This document shows, in pieces, positions 1 to 7,307 of a stretch of 15,407 nucleotides of DNA. The DNA is from Saprospiraceae bacterium (GTDB lineage: Bacteria; Bacteroidota; Bacteroidia; Chitinophagales; Saprospiraceae). The stretch's first letter is position 1; the number at the start of each line of letters is the position of its first letter. The stretch is from the NCBI GenBank assembly GCA_013361075.1, contig JABWAJ010000227.1, forward strand, positions 1-15,407, in the 5' to 3' direction. A program made the position numbers and the translations under genes. The notes beneath the pieces were generated by a model, which saw only the letters and a list, made by a program, of their open reading frames with translations, made no database searches and was not told the origin of the DNA.

Positions 1-451
1 GCAAACCCATAATGATGCTGACCGAATTGCAGCGACGGGCGCACCTGTGGTTCAGATCAATACCGGCAAAGGATGCCACCTCGACGCCGATATGATCAAC
101 CAGGCCATCAAACAACTGGCACCGGCCGATCATGCAGTGGTTTTTATTGAAAACGTTGGCAATTTGGTTTGCCCGGCACTTTTTGACCTGGGGGAAAGTG
201 CCCGCGTAGTCATCATCAGCGTAACAGAGGGGGATGACAAACCGTTGAAATACCCCGATATGTTTCACTCCTCCCAATTGTGCATCATCAATAAAACAGA
301 CTTGCTGCCCTATGTCCCTTTCGATGTGGAAAAGGTCAAAGCCAACGCACGCAAGGTCAGCCACATCACAACGTTCATCGAGTTGTCGGCTTATACCGGC
401 GAGGGAATGGAACAATGGTACGACTGGTTAAAAAAACATTTCCAACCTTAA
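1..451 (+). CDS. hypB: Hydrogenase nickel incorporation GTPase HypB, C-terminal part (5' truncated by window edge)
   Basis: HypB is a cytoplasmic GTPase that, with HypA, delivers nickel to the large subunit of NiFe hydrogenases. The reading frame is open from base 2, so the gene starts left of the window and the N-terminal metal-binding and Walker A parts are not visible. The visible part begins QTHNDADRIAATGAPVVQIN and continues with NTGKGCHLDA, typical of HypB, where the Cys-His pair belongs to the metal site at the dimer interface. Further on are the G4 guanine-recognition motif NKTD and a G5-like SAYTGEGM near the C-terminus. The stop is at 449-451, and hypC follows after 12 bases on the same strand, consistent with one hyp operon. 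Family assignment is firm; only the upstream extent is unknown. Confidence 0.93.
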   Translation, partial: QTHNDADRIAATGAPVVQINTGKGCHLDADMINQAIKQLAPADHAVVFIENVGNLVCPALFDLGESARVVIISVTEGDDKPLKYPDMFHSSQLCIINKTDLLPYVPFDVEKVKANARKVSHITTFIELSAYTGEGMEQWYDWLKKHFQP

Positions 452-463
452 AATTCAACTGTC

Positions 464-733
464 ATGTGCCTTGCAATACCGGGTCAAATCAAATCTATTA
501 CCGTACAATTAGACGAAACATTCCGCATGGCCCGGGTTTCCTTCGGCGGCATTATGAAAGAAGTCAGCCTGGCTATGGTTCCTCAGGCACAGGTAAACGA
601 TTTTGTGCTGGTTCACGTTGGCGTCGCCATCAGCCTGATTGACGAAGAAGAAGCACAAAAGACTTTTGAGTACATGAAAACGATTGGAGAATTGGAGGAG
701 TTGGAAAAAATTGAATCAAGCAACGGCAGTTGA
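464..733 (+). CDS. hypC: Hydrogenase maturation chaperone HypC/HupF
   Basis: HypC is a small chaperone that works with HypD to assemble the Fe(CN)2CO group and carries it to the hydrogenase large-subunit precursor. The protein is 89 residues, the usual family length, and starts with the diagnostic MCLAIPGQI; the Cys at position 2 is the essential residue that binds HypD and the iron. HVGVAISLIDEEEA near residues 47-60 matches the conserved region before the C-terminal helix. The gene lies 12 bases after hypB and is presumably cotranscribed with it. No hypD or hypE follows: the next genes are unrelated, A+T-rich and on the other strand, so the hyp cluster ends or is interrupted here. Confidence 0.95.
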   Translation: MCLAIPGQIKSITVQLDETFRMARVSFGGIMKEVSLAMVPQAQVNDFVLVHVGVAISLIDEEEAQKTFEYMKTIGELEELEKIESSNGS

Positions 734-847
734 GTTCATCATTACAAAAAGTGTCTACCCATTTAGTCCTGTAATTAGCGTGTGGTTGATAGCTGGTAAG
801 GACTATAAAGAAAGACATTACCAATGGAACTATTTTTCGAGTAAACA

Positions 848-1240
848 TTACTCTCGCTCAACAATAAAAGGATTGGTAATTGTTCGCTTGCCAAATCGAG
901 CCAACAATAGAGCAATATCTTTTTTGTCAATCCCTTCTTTTTCGAGAGTCTGCTCAATTTCGGGCTGTTTTAGCCCTGGAATTCGACCAGCGAAGAATGG
1001 CCAAAGTTCTTTGGATATATAGTTTCTGGTCACATCCGGAAAATCAAAAAGAGGGGCAATAAAGCGGGTCTCTTTAAATCTTTCCGAGTATGCGAACTTC
1101 CACTCTCCATTTTCAAGTTCGAGCCTTCCGATCAGTTTGTTTTCATAAGTAACGACAAAAGCAGCTTTCTTTTTCTGGGGAGTAAGTGCTTCTTCCAGCC
1201 CCAGTGGTCTGTAAACCAAGCTTTTAATTTTTTCTAGCAT
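848..1240 (-). CDS. Stand-alone HipA N-terminal subdomain protein (HipS/HipN-like)
   Basis: This small protein resembles the N-terminal subdomain 1 of HipA kinases, the piece that is a separate protein (HipS) in HipBST systems, where it acts as the antitoxin. Supporting pieces are LIGRLELENGEWKFAY (the beta-hairpin usually written G.L....g...F.Y), LWPFFAGRIPG (equivalent to the ..PFF...LPEG segment) and the C-terminal KDIALLLARFGKR. The ATG at 1240 gives 130 residues; a TTG at 1279 in the same frame would add 13. I prefer the ATG because TTG starts are rare in this phylum and no ribosome binding site helps decide. The stop of the kinase gene lies 56 bases upstream, so the pair is probably one transcript. 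The region is poorer in G+C than its neighbours, suggesting transfer. The domain call is likely; an antitoxin role is inferred. Confidence 0.7.
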   Translation of the reverse strand: MLEKIKSLVYRPLGLEEALTPQKKKAAFVVTYENKLIGRLELENGEWKFAYSERFKETRFIAPLFDFPDVTRNYISKELWPFFAGRIPGLKQPEIEQTLEKEGIDKKDIALLLARFGKRTITNPFIVERE

Positions 1241-1296
1241 GGCTGGATGTTTTAAATAAAGTGAATAAAAAGAACGCAAAGGTATGGTATAAAATT

Positions 1297-2349
1297 TCAG
1301 GAATGAGTCATTATAGCGTAAAGTTTCTCATGTCGTTGCTTAAGACACCCCAAAATAAGCTCAAGGCGACTTTTACTAAGTAGAGTTGAGAATTCAGACA
1401 AAATCATCTTTTCTACAGCATTCAAACTTTCGAATGAAAATGTCGTTCTAAAAAATGTGGGATTTTTCACTAAATCTTTTTCCCAAATAAATTTCACCAG
1501 ATCAAAATGATTAATGGGTGATTGGTTTGATAGACAAAACTGAGGTACGGACTTTTTGGATCTTACTTCAATTTGCTGTTCGAATTGCTTGTACCGTTTC
1601 CACTCATCAATCTTTCTATCTAAGTCATTCCAAAACAAGCCTCTTGCAGAATCATAAATTGGAGAAAAATAGGGGCGATGCTTGTTATTGATATGCCTGA
1701 TTACCCCCCAGTTATAAAAATGACGATCCTGCACCCCCACCCACGCATCAAAGAAGAGCATTAAAAAGAATTTTTCCAAAATTAGTTCCTGATCGTCCGG
1801 AAAGCAAGTTTTTAATGCTGAAATTGTTTCCTCTAAAGTAAAAAATTCTTTTTCCAGTTTCTGTTCTTCTATATGTAGTATAAAATCCCGATCACCTAGG
1901 TAAGCTGCCATTATGCTTGAAGCATGCACTAACTCTTGTTCTGGAGTAAGGAAGTACTTACTAAGAAAACGAATTTGTCCTCCTGCACTCACAAGTTGGG
2001 AATAAGCCATGTTAAGCCCCAAGGTAGTGCCAATTCTTGCTATCAAATGTTCTGTGATGGATTCAACAGGATACCACTTGCTCCCTGTTTTAGCAATATA
2101 AAGTGTCCAGGTCTTGATCTTGTTCTTGCGACAGGCTACTCCTCTTGTGTTATCATAGACTTTAATAAAGCTCTTGGGTGCTTCTCCCGTAATAGAATAT
2201 CCATCTACTACCCGATAACAACTTTTTTTTAAAGTTATCACTCCTTTTGAGCCCTTCATGGTATAGTCTGAATAGCGTTTGATTTTAACATGCTCTAAAT
2301 GGGCAGTTTTTGGTAACATCAAAGACCTTTTTTTCTTAACAATTTTCAT
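1297..2349 (-). CDS. HipA-like serine/threonine kinase core (HipT-like), lacking the N-terminal subdomain
   Basis: This is a 350-residue kinase of the HipA/HipT group. HipA-type kinases phosphorylate cytoplasmic targets such as aminoacyl-tRNA synthetases and slow growth. Visible elements: a Gly-rich loop YSITGEAPKSFIKVY (51-65), whose Ser52 is placed like the autophosphorylated Ser of HipA; the ATP lysine in LYIAKTG (Lys87) with Glu residues at 97 and 100 in ESITEHLIARIG; the catalytic motif VGVQDRHFYNWG with Asp208 and Asn213 five residues apart as in HipA; and the metal-binding Asp233 in SPIYDSARG. All key residues are present, so the kinase should be active. The N-terminal subdomain is absent and is encoded as a separate gene just downstream, the reverse of the HipB-HipS-HipT order. 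No HTH antitoxin gene is seen nearby. A 60-base sample (1441-1500) has 18 G+C. Confidence 0.8.
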   Translation of the reverse strand: MKIVKKKRSLMLPKTAHLEHVKIKRYSDYTMKGSKGVITLKKSCYRVVDGYSITGEAPKSFIKVYDNTRGVACRKNKIKTWTLYIAKTGSKWYPVESITEHLIARIGTTLGLNMAYSQLVSAGGQIRFLSKYFLTPEQELVHASSIMAAYLGDRDFILHIEEQKLEKEFFTLEETISALKTCFPDDQELILEKFFLMLFFDAWVGVQDRHFYNWGVIRHINNKHRPYFSPIYDSARGLFWNDLDRKIDEWKRYKQFEQQIEVRSKKSVPQFCLSNQSPINHFDLVKFIWEKDLVKNPTFFRTTFSFESLNAVEKMILSEFSTLLSKSRLELILGCLKQRHEKLYAIMTHS

Positions 2350-2656
2350 TTTTTTTATTTAAAGGTTGATCATATCATCAAGTATCCTAAGTTTTCATAC
2401 ATGCCTAACTATCTACATGCAAAGCATGGGTAGAAATTTATACCAGATTGAATTATGAAACAAGGTAGAAAGGTTCAGCAATTAAAAGATAGGACAAATT
2501 CAGACATTTCAGGACACCTCCTACCCCAAAACCAATACTTTCCCTTACCTTCGTTCAAATCATTTTGATCAAAACATCAGGGGAACTGTGCAGAAAGGAC
2601 ATGTCGTTGACGTCCCCTTTACCGTCTTGTTACGTCCCTGCGATATTGAAAACACC
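2350..2656. other. Divergent intergenic region with two short palindromes
   Basis: About 300 bases separate the divergent kinase and helicase genes, and no plausible gene is visible. Two short symmetric elements stand out: CATGC-AAA-GCATG at 2416-2428, which could be an operator for the kinase pair, and the 12-base perfect palindrome TTTTGATCAAAA at 2563-2574, upstream of the helicase. Neither resembles the E. coli HipB operator. An open frame beginning with GTG at 2588 joins the helicase frame, but its 23 extra residues look unlike the family, so I treat it as untranslated leader. Both sites are weak predictions. Confidence 0.25.
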
Positions 2657-5155
2657 ATGCAGCACCAGTCGAACCCACAGCTCGAACTTGCTTTTGATTA
2701 TGTCAGCAATACGAATAAAAACATTTTCCTGACCGGAAAAGCCGGGACAGGCAAAACTACTTTTTTGAACACCATCCGGGAAAAAACAGTCAAGCGCATG
2801 GTAGTAGTCGCACCAACAGGTGTAGCTGCCATCAATGCCGGCGGCATGACCATCCATTCTTTTTTTCAGTTGCCCTTTGGGCCTTACCTGCCGGAAAGCA
2901 AACAGGATGGAAGCAGGCAGCGGAAATTCAACCGCGAAAAAATCTGGCTGATTCAGAGTTTAGATTTGCTGGTCATTGACGAAATCAGTATGGTTCGTGC
3001 CGATATGCTGGATGGCATCGACGATGTATTGCGGCGCTACAAAGACCATTACAAACCCTTTGGCGGGGTACAATTGCTGATGATCGGCGACCTGCACCAG
3101 TTGCCGCCCGTCGTAAAAGACGAAGAATGGGAGTTGATGCGTACCTACTATCCAAGTCCTTATTTTTTCCATAGCCGTGCTTTGAAGCAAACCAACCCCG
3201 TGGCCATCGAGTTGAAACACATCTACCGGCAATCAGACAGGGCATTCATTGATCTCCTGAACAAAGTGCGCAACAATCAACTGGATGCTGAAGTTCTGGA
3301 AACCCTGAACAGCCGCTACCGTGCTAATTTTAAACCTGCCCCCGAAGAGGGATACATTACCCTGACTTCCCACAATGCTTCAGCACAGGACATTAACGTT
3401 CAGAAACTGGCAGAACTGGAAGGGCCAACCCTGCGGCACACGGCAGTAGTCACCGGCGATTTCCCACCCCAGTCTTATCCAACTGAAGAATTGCTGGAAC
3501 TGAAACCCGGCGCCCAGGTCATGTTTGTCAAAAATGACATCTCCCGGGAAAAAAACTACTACAACGGCAAGATCGGAAACATTACCTCCATCCGGGGCGA
3601 AACCATTTATGTGCAATGCCCCGGCGAACAAACCGAAATTCAGGTGTATCCGGTCGAGTGGCGCAATGTAAAGTACACCCTTAAAGAGCAGACCAAAGAG
3701 GTAACGGAGGAAATTACCGGCACTTTTACCCAATATCCGCTCAAATTAGCCTGGGCAATCACCATTCACAAAAGTCAGGGCCTGACCTTCGAACGTGCAA
3801 TCATAGATGCACAGGCAGCTTTTGCGCACGGACAGGTCTATGTGGCATTGAGTCGCTGCAAAAGCTTTGAAGGGATCGTCCTGCGCACAAAAATTGAATT
3901 TTCAAGCGTCAAAACGGACGCTCAGGTCAAAAATTATACCGACGAAGCCGATCGGAATGCACCCGATGAAGCCCACCTCCGGCAGTCAAAAATGGACTTC
4001 CAGCAATCCCTCATTCTGGAATTATTCGAATTCCGCGCGCTGAAAAGATACGTCGAGCAATTGAACCGGGTTTTGCTGGAACACGAAAATACGCTTCACC
4101 CCGACGCGTACCGCCAATTTCAGGCCCTCCGCGAACAAACCGAAACGCAGGTGTGGGCGATGGCCGACAAATTTAAACCCCAGATCAGAAATTATTTTCA
4201 GCAACCTTCACTACCCGAGGAGAATGAAGAACTCCAGGCCCGACTGCAGAAAGCGGGTGCATGGTTTTCTGAAAAACTGGCTGACCTGTTGCCCGCCGCC
4301 AAAAGTATTCAAATCATTACCGACAACAAAACGGTCGAAAAAGCCGCACTGGAGGCACTGGAAAACCTGCAAAAAGAAATTTTTGTAAAAAATGCCTGCT
4401 TCGTAAACGCCAAAACCGGCTTTTATGCGCATCAATACCTGCGTGGAAAAGCGGATGCAGAAATTGACTTCAGTGCATCGAAAAAAGCCAGTGCACCTGC
4501 TGCAGTTTATTCGGGTGTCCCCAAAAACACACCCCACCCTGAACTATACGTCAGCCTGAAACTATGGCGTGCAGAACTATCCGATACGCTGGGTACAGAG
4601 CCGTATGAAGTGTTGCCAACAAAATCCCTGCTGGAACTGGTCCAGGTGTTGCCAGGCAACCTCCAGGCACTGAAAAAAATCCATGGCATTGGCGCAGTCA
4701 GGAGCAAACAATTTGGTGCGGAAATACTGGACATTATTCAGAAGTATTGCCTGGCTAAAGGACTGGCAAACATACAATTGTCATTACCCGAACCACCGCC
4801 AAAAGCTCCGAAAACTGACACCAAATTGCTGAGTTTTGAGCTGTTTAAAGCGGGCAAAAATATAGCAGCCATTGCCGAAGAACGAGGTTTGGCCATATCC
4901 ACCATTGAGACCCACCTCGCAAATTTTGTCGGCCTTGGCGAATTGGATATATTTGAGGTGGTAGCCCGCGACAAAGTAGATACCATCATCCAGTTTTTTT
5001 TAGAACACCGCACCCGCTCTCTGAAGGAAGCAAAAGAATACCTGGGAGACGACTACTCCTACGGCGAACTCAGGATGGTGTTGACGTATTTGGACAAGGA
5101 AAATGGAGCGGAATGGGTAGAAATAACAAATGAAAAAAAACAATCTGATGAATAA
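2657..5155 (+). CDS. PIF1-like superfamily 1B DNA helicase with HRDC and C-terminal helix-turn-helix domains
   Basis: This is a predicted ATP-dependent DNA helicase of the PIF1/RecD-like group, 832 residues from the ATG at 2657. Walker A is GKAGTGKT (27-34) and is followed by VVVAPTGVAAINAGG (motif Ia). Walker B is LLVIDEIS (about 105-112). Late helicase motifs are IHKSQGLTF (about 370-378) and YVALSRC (about 393-400). After a helical linker comes an HRDC domain (about 630-700: LYVSLKLWR to a helix-hairpin-helix-like IHGIGAVRSKQFG), then an HTH_40-like winged region (about 720-815, with AAIAEERGLAISTIETHL). This domain order is common in Bacteroidota and probably serves DNA repair or recombination. 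An upstream GTG at 2588 would add 23 residues without family resemblance; Walker A at residue 27 fits the ATG start better. The 3' end overlaps the TonB/MORN gene, so the two may be cotranscribed. Confidence 0.92.
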   Translation: MQHQSNPQLELAFDYVSNTNKNIFLTGKAGTGKTTFLNTIREKTVKRMVVVAPTGVAAINAGGMTIHSFFQLPFGPYLPESKQDGSRQRKFNREKIWLIQSLDLLVIDEISMVRADMLDGIDDVLRRYKDHYKPFGGVQLLMIGDLHQLPPVVKDEEWELMRTYYPSPYFFHSRALKQTNPVAIELKHIYRQSDRAFIDLLNKVRNNQLDAEVLETLNSRYRANFKPAPEEGYITLTSHNASAQDINVQKLAELEGPTLRHTAVVTGDFPPQSYPTEELLELKPGAQVMFVKNDISREKNYYNGKIGNITSIRGETIYVQCPGEQTEIQVYPVEWRNVKYTLKEQTKEVTEEITGTFTQYPLKLAWAITIHKSQGLTFERAIIDAQAAFAHGQVYVALSRCKSFEGIVLRTKIEFSSVKTDAQVKNYTDEADRNAPDEAHLRQSKMDFQQSLILELFEFRALKRYVEQLNRVLLEHENTLHPDAYRQFQALREQTETQVWAMADKFKPQIRNYFQQPSLPEENEELQARLQKAGAWFSEKLADLLPAAKSIQIITDNKTVEKAALEALENLQKEIFVKNACFVNAKTGFYAHQYLRGKADAEIDFSASKKASAPAAVYSGVPKNTPHPELYVSLKLWRAELSDTLGTEPYEVLPTKSLLELVQVLPGNLQALKKIHGIGAVRSKQFGAEILDIIQKYCLAKGLANIQLSLPEPPPKAPKTDTKLLSFELFKAGKNIAAIAEERGLAISTIETHLANFVGLGELDIFEVVARDKVDTIIQFFLEHRTRSLKEAKEYLGDDYSYGELRMVLTYLDKENGAEWVEITNEKKQSDE

Positions 5156-6074
5156 GTTTAAGTTACTGGCTATCCTGTTTTTAAGCGCTATTTTTCCTGC
5201 GCATGCCCAGCAACGGTATAAGGATTATTATTGGGATCAACTGGGCGAGGGGGAAAAAATGTTGTCCGCCGATTATCAAAGTATTTCCATAAGGACGGCT
5301 GAAGGCGATTATGTCCAGAAAATTTTCTACCCGGAGAAAAAAATCCTCACCCACTACCTTACTTGCAAAGATTCAAGGTTTTACGTAAAAGAGGGCCCTT
5401 GTCAGGAATGGTACGACAATGGCAAACTTTGGAAAGAGGGAGCTTACAAAAACAACCAGGCGCATGGCGTTTGGACGTTTTATGACTACGACAATGGCTC
5501 CAAAAGCGAGTATGGCGCTTTTGAAAAAGGCATCAGATCCGGCAGATGGACTTTCCTCGATTCTCTTGGCCGCACAACCATGGAACAATTTTTTAAAGAT
5601 GGGAAATTACATGGCGAGTGTAAAATCTACAACACCCAGGGGCAATTAGCCATGGTGCAGCAATTTAAGGAAGGTAAAAAGGTATCGGAGCAGCGATTGC
5701 TGGATGATCCTGACGTCTATGGCTCCGTCAAAGAGGCTCTGGAAATTCACCCTCACCTGAAAGGGTGTGAAAATGACAACGCGGAACAAAGGGAAGTCTG
5801 CACCCAGCGTAAATTTTCGGAATCCCTTTACCAGGAAATAAGATACCCTGAAGATGCCAGAGAAGAAGGCGTTACAGGCCAGGTATTCATTCGCTTTTCT
5901 GTTGAAAAAGACGGCTCCGTTTCCGGCATTACCACTCTGAGAGGAGTCTGCGCATCCATCGAAAAGGAGTGTCTGCGCGTAATGAAGTTCATGCCGGCAT
6001 GGATGCCGGGGATAAATAACGGAAAGCCGGTCAGGGTTTTGTACACCCTGCCGATTAGGTTTACGCTGGAGTGA
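5130..6074 (+). CDS. Secreted MORN-repeat protein with TonB C-terminal domain
   Basis: This is a 314-residue exported protein. Residues 1-26 form a signal peptide ending PAHA before QQ. Residues 89-183 contain MORN_2-type repeats (GPCQEWYDNGKLWKEG, HGVWTFYDYDNG, SGRWTFLDSLG, HGECKIYNTQGQ), each of the form G.W..Y...G. Residues 237-313 form a TonB C-terminal domain (YPEDAREEGVTGQVFIRFSV, then VMKFMPAWMPGINNGKPV). Unlike classical TonB there is no Pro-rich spacer and no retained membrane anchor, so it is probably a periplasmic or envelope protein rather than an energy transducer. Four Cys around 213-281 may form disulfides. The start at 5130 overlaps the helicase gene by 26 bases; a second ATG at 5148 in frame gives an equally good signal peptide with an 8-base overlap. 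The gene ends tail to tail with the WYL gene, overlapping by 14 bases. Confidence 0.85.
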   Translation: MKKNNLMNKFKLLAILFLSAIFPAHAQQRYKDYYWDQLGEGEKMLSADYQSISIRTAEGDYVQKIFYPEKKILTHYLTCKDSRFYVKEGPCQEWYDNGKLWKEGAYKNNQAHGVWTFYDYDNGSKSEYGAFEKGIRSGRWTFLDSLGRTTMEQFFKDGKLHGECKIYNTQGQLAMVQQFKEGKKVSEQRLLDDPDVYGSVKEALEIHPHLKGCENDNAEQREVCTQRKFSESLYQEIRYPEDAREEGVTGQVFIRFSVEKDGSVSGITTLRGVCASIEKECLRVMKFMPAWMPGINNGKPVRVLYTLPIRFTLE

Positions 6075-7035
6075 CCTCATATTTTTCTCTGGCCCACCCC
6101 AGCCTATCCGAAATCCGCTTCACCAACTGCTTTGGTGCCAACACCTTCACTTGTTCGCAAAAGCCCAGAATTTCACGTTCCAGTTCAAAATTCAGCACCA
6201 CTTCGATCTGGATAATGAGTTGGCCGTTGGCATCTTTTAGCACGGTTTGTGAAGCATGCAGGGGCTTGGTCAGGATATAGGGGCGGGTTTCCCGATTGAC
6301 TTCGAGGATAACCTTACTGCGCAATGCATTTTCCGACTTCGTGACGCCAATCACGTCGTCGAAATAGCGGTCGAATGCTATACCCGGATGCACCTGATAG
6401 GGTTCATTGGGTAATTCCTGTACCGCTTCAATACGGTCTAAAGCAAGGGTCATCAGCTGGGGCTGGCGTTTGCTTCGGGCAATCAGAAACCAGCGGTTGC
6501 GGTATTCCTTCAACAAATAAGGAAAATAAACGGCTTGTTTGGCTTGGCGTGCTTTAAAAGACTGATAGTCAATAAGCAGCGCTTGTCTGGCAACTATGGC
6601 CCTGTAAAGCCGGTCAAGCCAGTCCAGGCCTTTCAGCAGCGGATTTGATTCAAACTGGATGATGCTGGGGCCTTCGTTGCGATTTCGCCGCAGATCGTTT
6701 TCCAGCCGGGTAATCACTTCGCCCAGTTCGCCAACCTGGCTGAACCCGCTGAGTTGCTTTAAAATGCTTACCGCTTCGTTCATTTTATCCAGGTCAGCCG
6801 GGGTTAGTTTTGACTGGGTAATGCTGAATTTAGAGTCTTCATAAGTATAGTATTTCCGGTCTCTGACCACAATCGGAGCATTATATCCCAGTTTATCGCT
6901 GCGCATGGTCTGCAAATCCAATTGAATGGTGCGCTTGCTCACCCCGCCCCGAATGCCTTCGTATTCGTACAAAGCGTCAGAGACTTTTTCAATGAGGTCC
7001 TCCAGCGTCCACTTGCATAGGAACAGGTTGTAAAT
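6061..7035 (-). CDS. HTH-WYL domain transcriptional regulator, 5' end without a standard start
   Basis: This is a YafY-like regulator with an N-terminal winged helix and a WYL ligand-binding domain. GVSKRTIQLDLQTMRSDKLGY is the recognition region of the HTH. The WYL core lies in FPYLLKEYRNRWFLIARSKR (with WFL in place of WYL), followed by LALDRIEAV and a C-terminal WCX-like domain ending ISDRLGW. Family-like sequence continues upstream of the first usable TTG (6970-6972): KWTLEDLIEKVSDALYEYEG reads back to about 7012, and the frame is open to a TAA at 7036-7038, but it holds no ATG or GTG. Homologues, as I recall them, begin about 20 residues further upstream. So the 5' end is frameshifted, degraded or starts at a rare codon (TTG, CTG or ATT). 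It diverges from rtcB and is the natural candidate for its regulator. WYL proteins are known to sense nucleic acids or nucleotides in repair and defence loci. Confidence 0.78.
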   Translation of the reverse strand: MYNLFLCKWTLEDLIEKVSDALYEYEGIRGGVSKRTIQLDLQTMRSDKLGYNAPIVVRDRKYYTYEDSKFSITQSKLTPADLDKMNEAVSILKQLSGFSQVGELGEVITRLENDLRRNRNEGPSIIQFESNPLLKGLDWLDRLYRAIVARQALLIDYQSFKARQAKQAVYFPYLLKEYRNRWFLIARSKRQPQLMTLALDRIEAVQELPNEPYQVHPGIAFDRYFDDVIGVTKSENALRSKVILEVNRETRPYILTKPLHASQTVLKDANGQLIIQIEVVLNFELEREILGFCEQVKVLAPKQLVKRISDRLGWAREKYEVTPA

Positions 7036-7110
7036 TTACTGCGGGAACCAATAATCAAATGACCGCGTTATTGGCCCGTGTTCACCCGATAAAGATAAAA
7101 AATCAATTTA

Positions 7111-7134
7111 AACTACGCATTCAATTTGCGCAGT
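7111..7134 (+). repeat. Inverted 24-base site, copy 1 (candidate operator)
   Basis: This 24-base element begins AACTACGCA and ends TTGCGCAGT. Its reverse complement matches 7235-7258 at 21 of 24 positions. It lies on the regulator side of the divergent WYL/rtcB intergenic region. The core CGCA-N-TCAA-N-TTGCG is itself nearly symmetric, as expected for a dimeric DNA-binding protein. The three differences between copies do not break the CGCA/TGCG half-sites. An operator for the WYL protein is the simplest reading. Confidence 0.6.
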
Positions 7135-7234
7135 AGTCATTTTTTATTTTTTGTGAAATTTATTTTTTTGATTTAAAAATCTATTTATCAAACATTTAAA
7201 TTATATTTTTCTTAAAAAATTACAAAAAATTTTT

Positions 7235-7258
7235 AGTGCGCAATTTGATTGCGTAGTT
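7235..7258 (-). repeat. Inverted 24-base site, copy 2 (candidate operator)
   Basis: This is the second copy, in opposite orientation, on the rtcB side, 124 bases centre to centre from copy 1. It contains the perfect inverted repeat CGCAAT-TTG-ATTGCG (7239-7253). The stretch between the two copies (7141-7234) is extremely A+T-rich: I count 8 G or C in 94 bases. Because the copies are inverted, each divergent gene has the site in the same orientation relative to its own direction of transcription. Confidence 0.6.
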
Positions 7259-7273
7259 ATATGGACACATTTG
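7244..7273 (+). promoter_or_regulatory. Possible rtcB promoter overlapping operator copy 2
   Basis: A Bacteroidota-type promoter can be drawn with TTTG at 7244-7247 as the -33 element and CACATTTG at 7266-7273 as a 7-of-8 match to the -7 consensus TAnnTTTG, spaced by 18 bases. The ATG of rtcB follows 34 bases later. The -33 element lies inside operator copy 2, so a bound regulator would block or reshape it. Confidence 0.35.
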
Positions 7274-7307
7274 CATCATCACCAGAACAACATTGAAATT
7301 CATTACC

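Noticed and set aside
630..848. 72-residue minus-strand frame starting next to the stop of the HipA-subdomain gene
   Set aside because: It overlaps the hypC coding region on the opposite strand and has no recognisable domain; most likely a shadow frame.
839..853. GAGTAA-ACA-TTACTC hairpin between hypC and the HipA-like pair as a terminator
   Set aside because: No T-run follows on either strand in the needed direction, and it overlaps the stop codon of the small HipA-like gene; probably chance.
2588..2656. GTG start giving a 23-residue longer helicase
   Set aside because: The extra residues do not resemble the family N-terminus; the ATG at 2657 places Walker A at residue 27, as expected.
7261..7276. 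Sigma-54-like TGGACACATTTGCA before rtcB, as in the E. coli rtcBA operon
   Set aside because: The GG and GC are separated by 8 bases, not 10, so the spacing is wrong.
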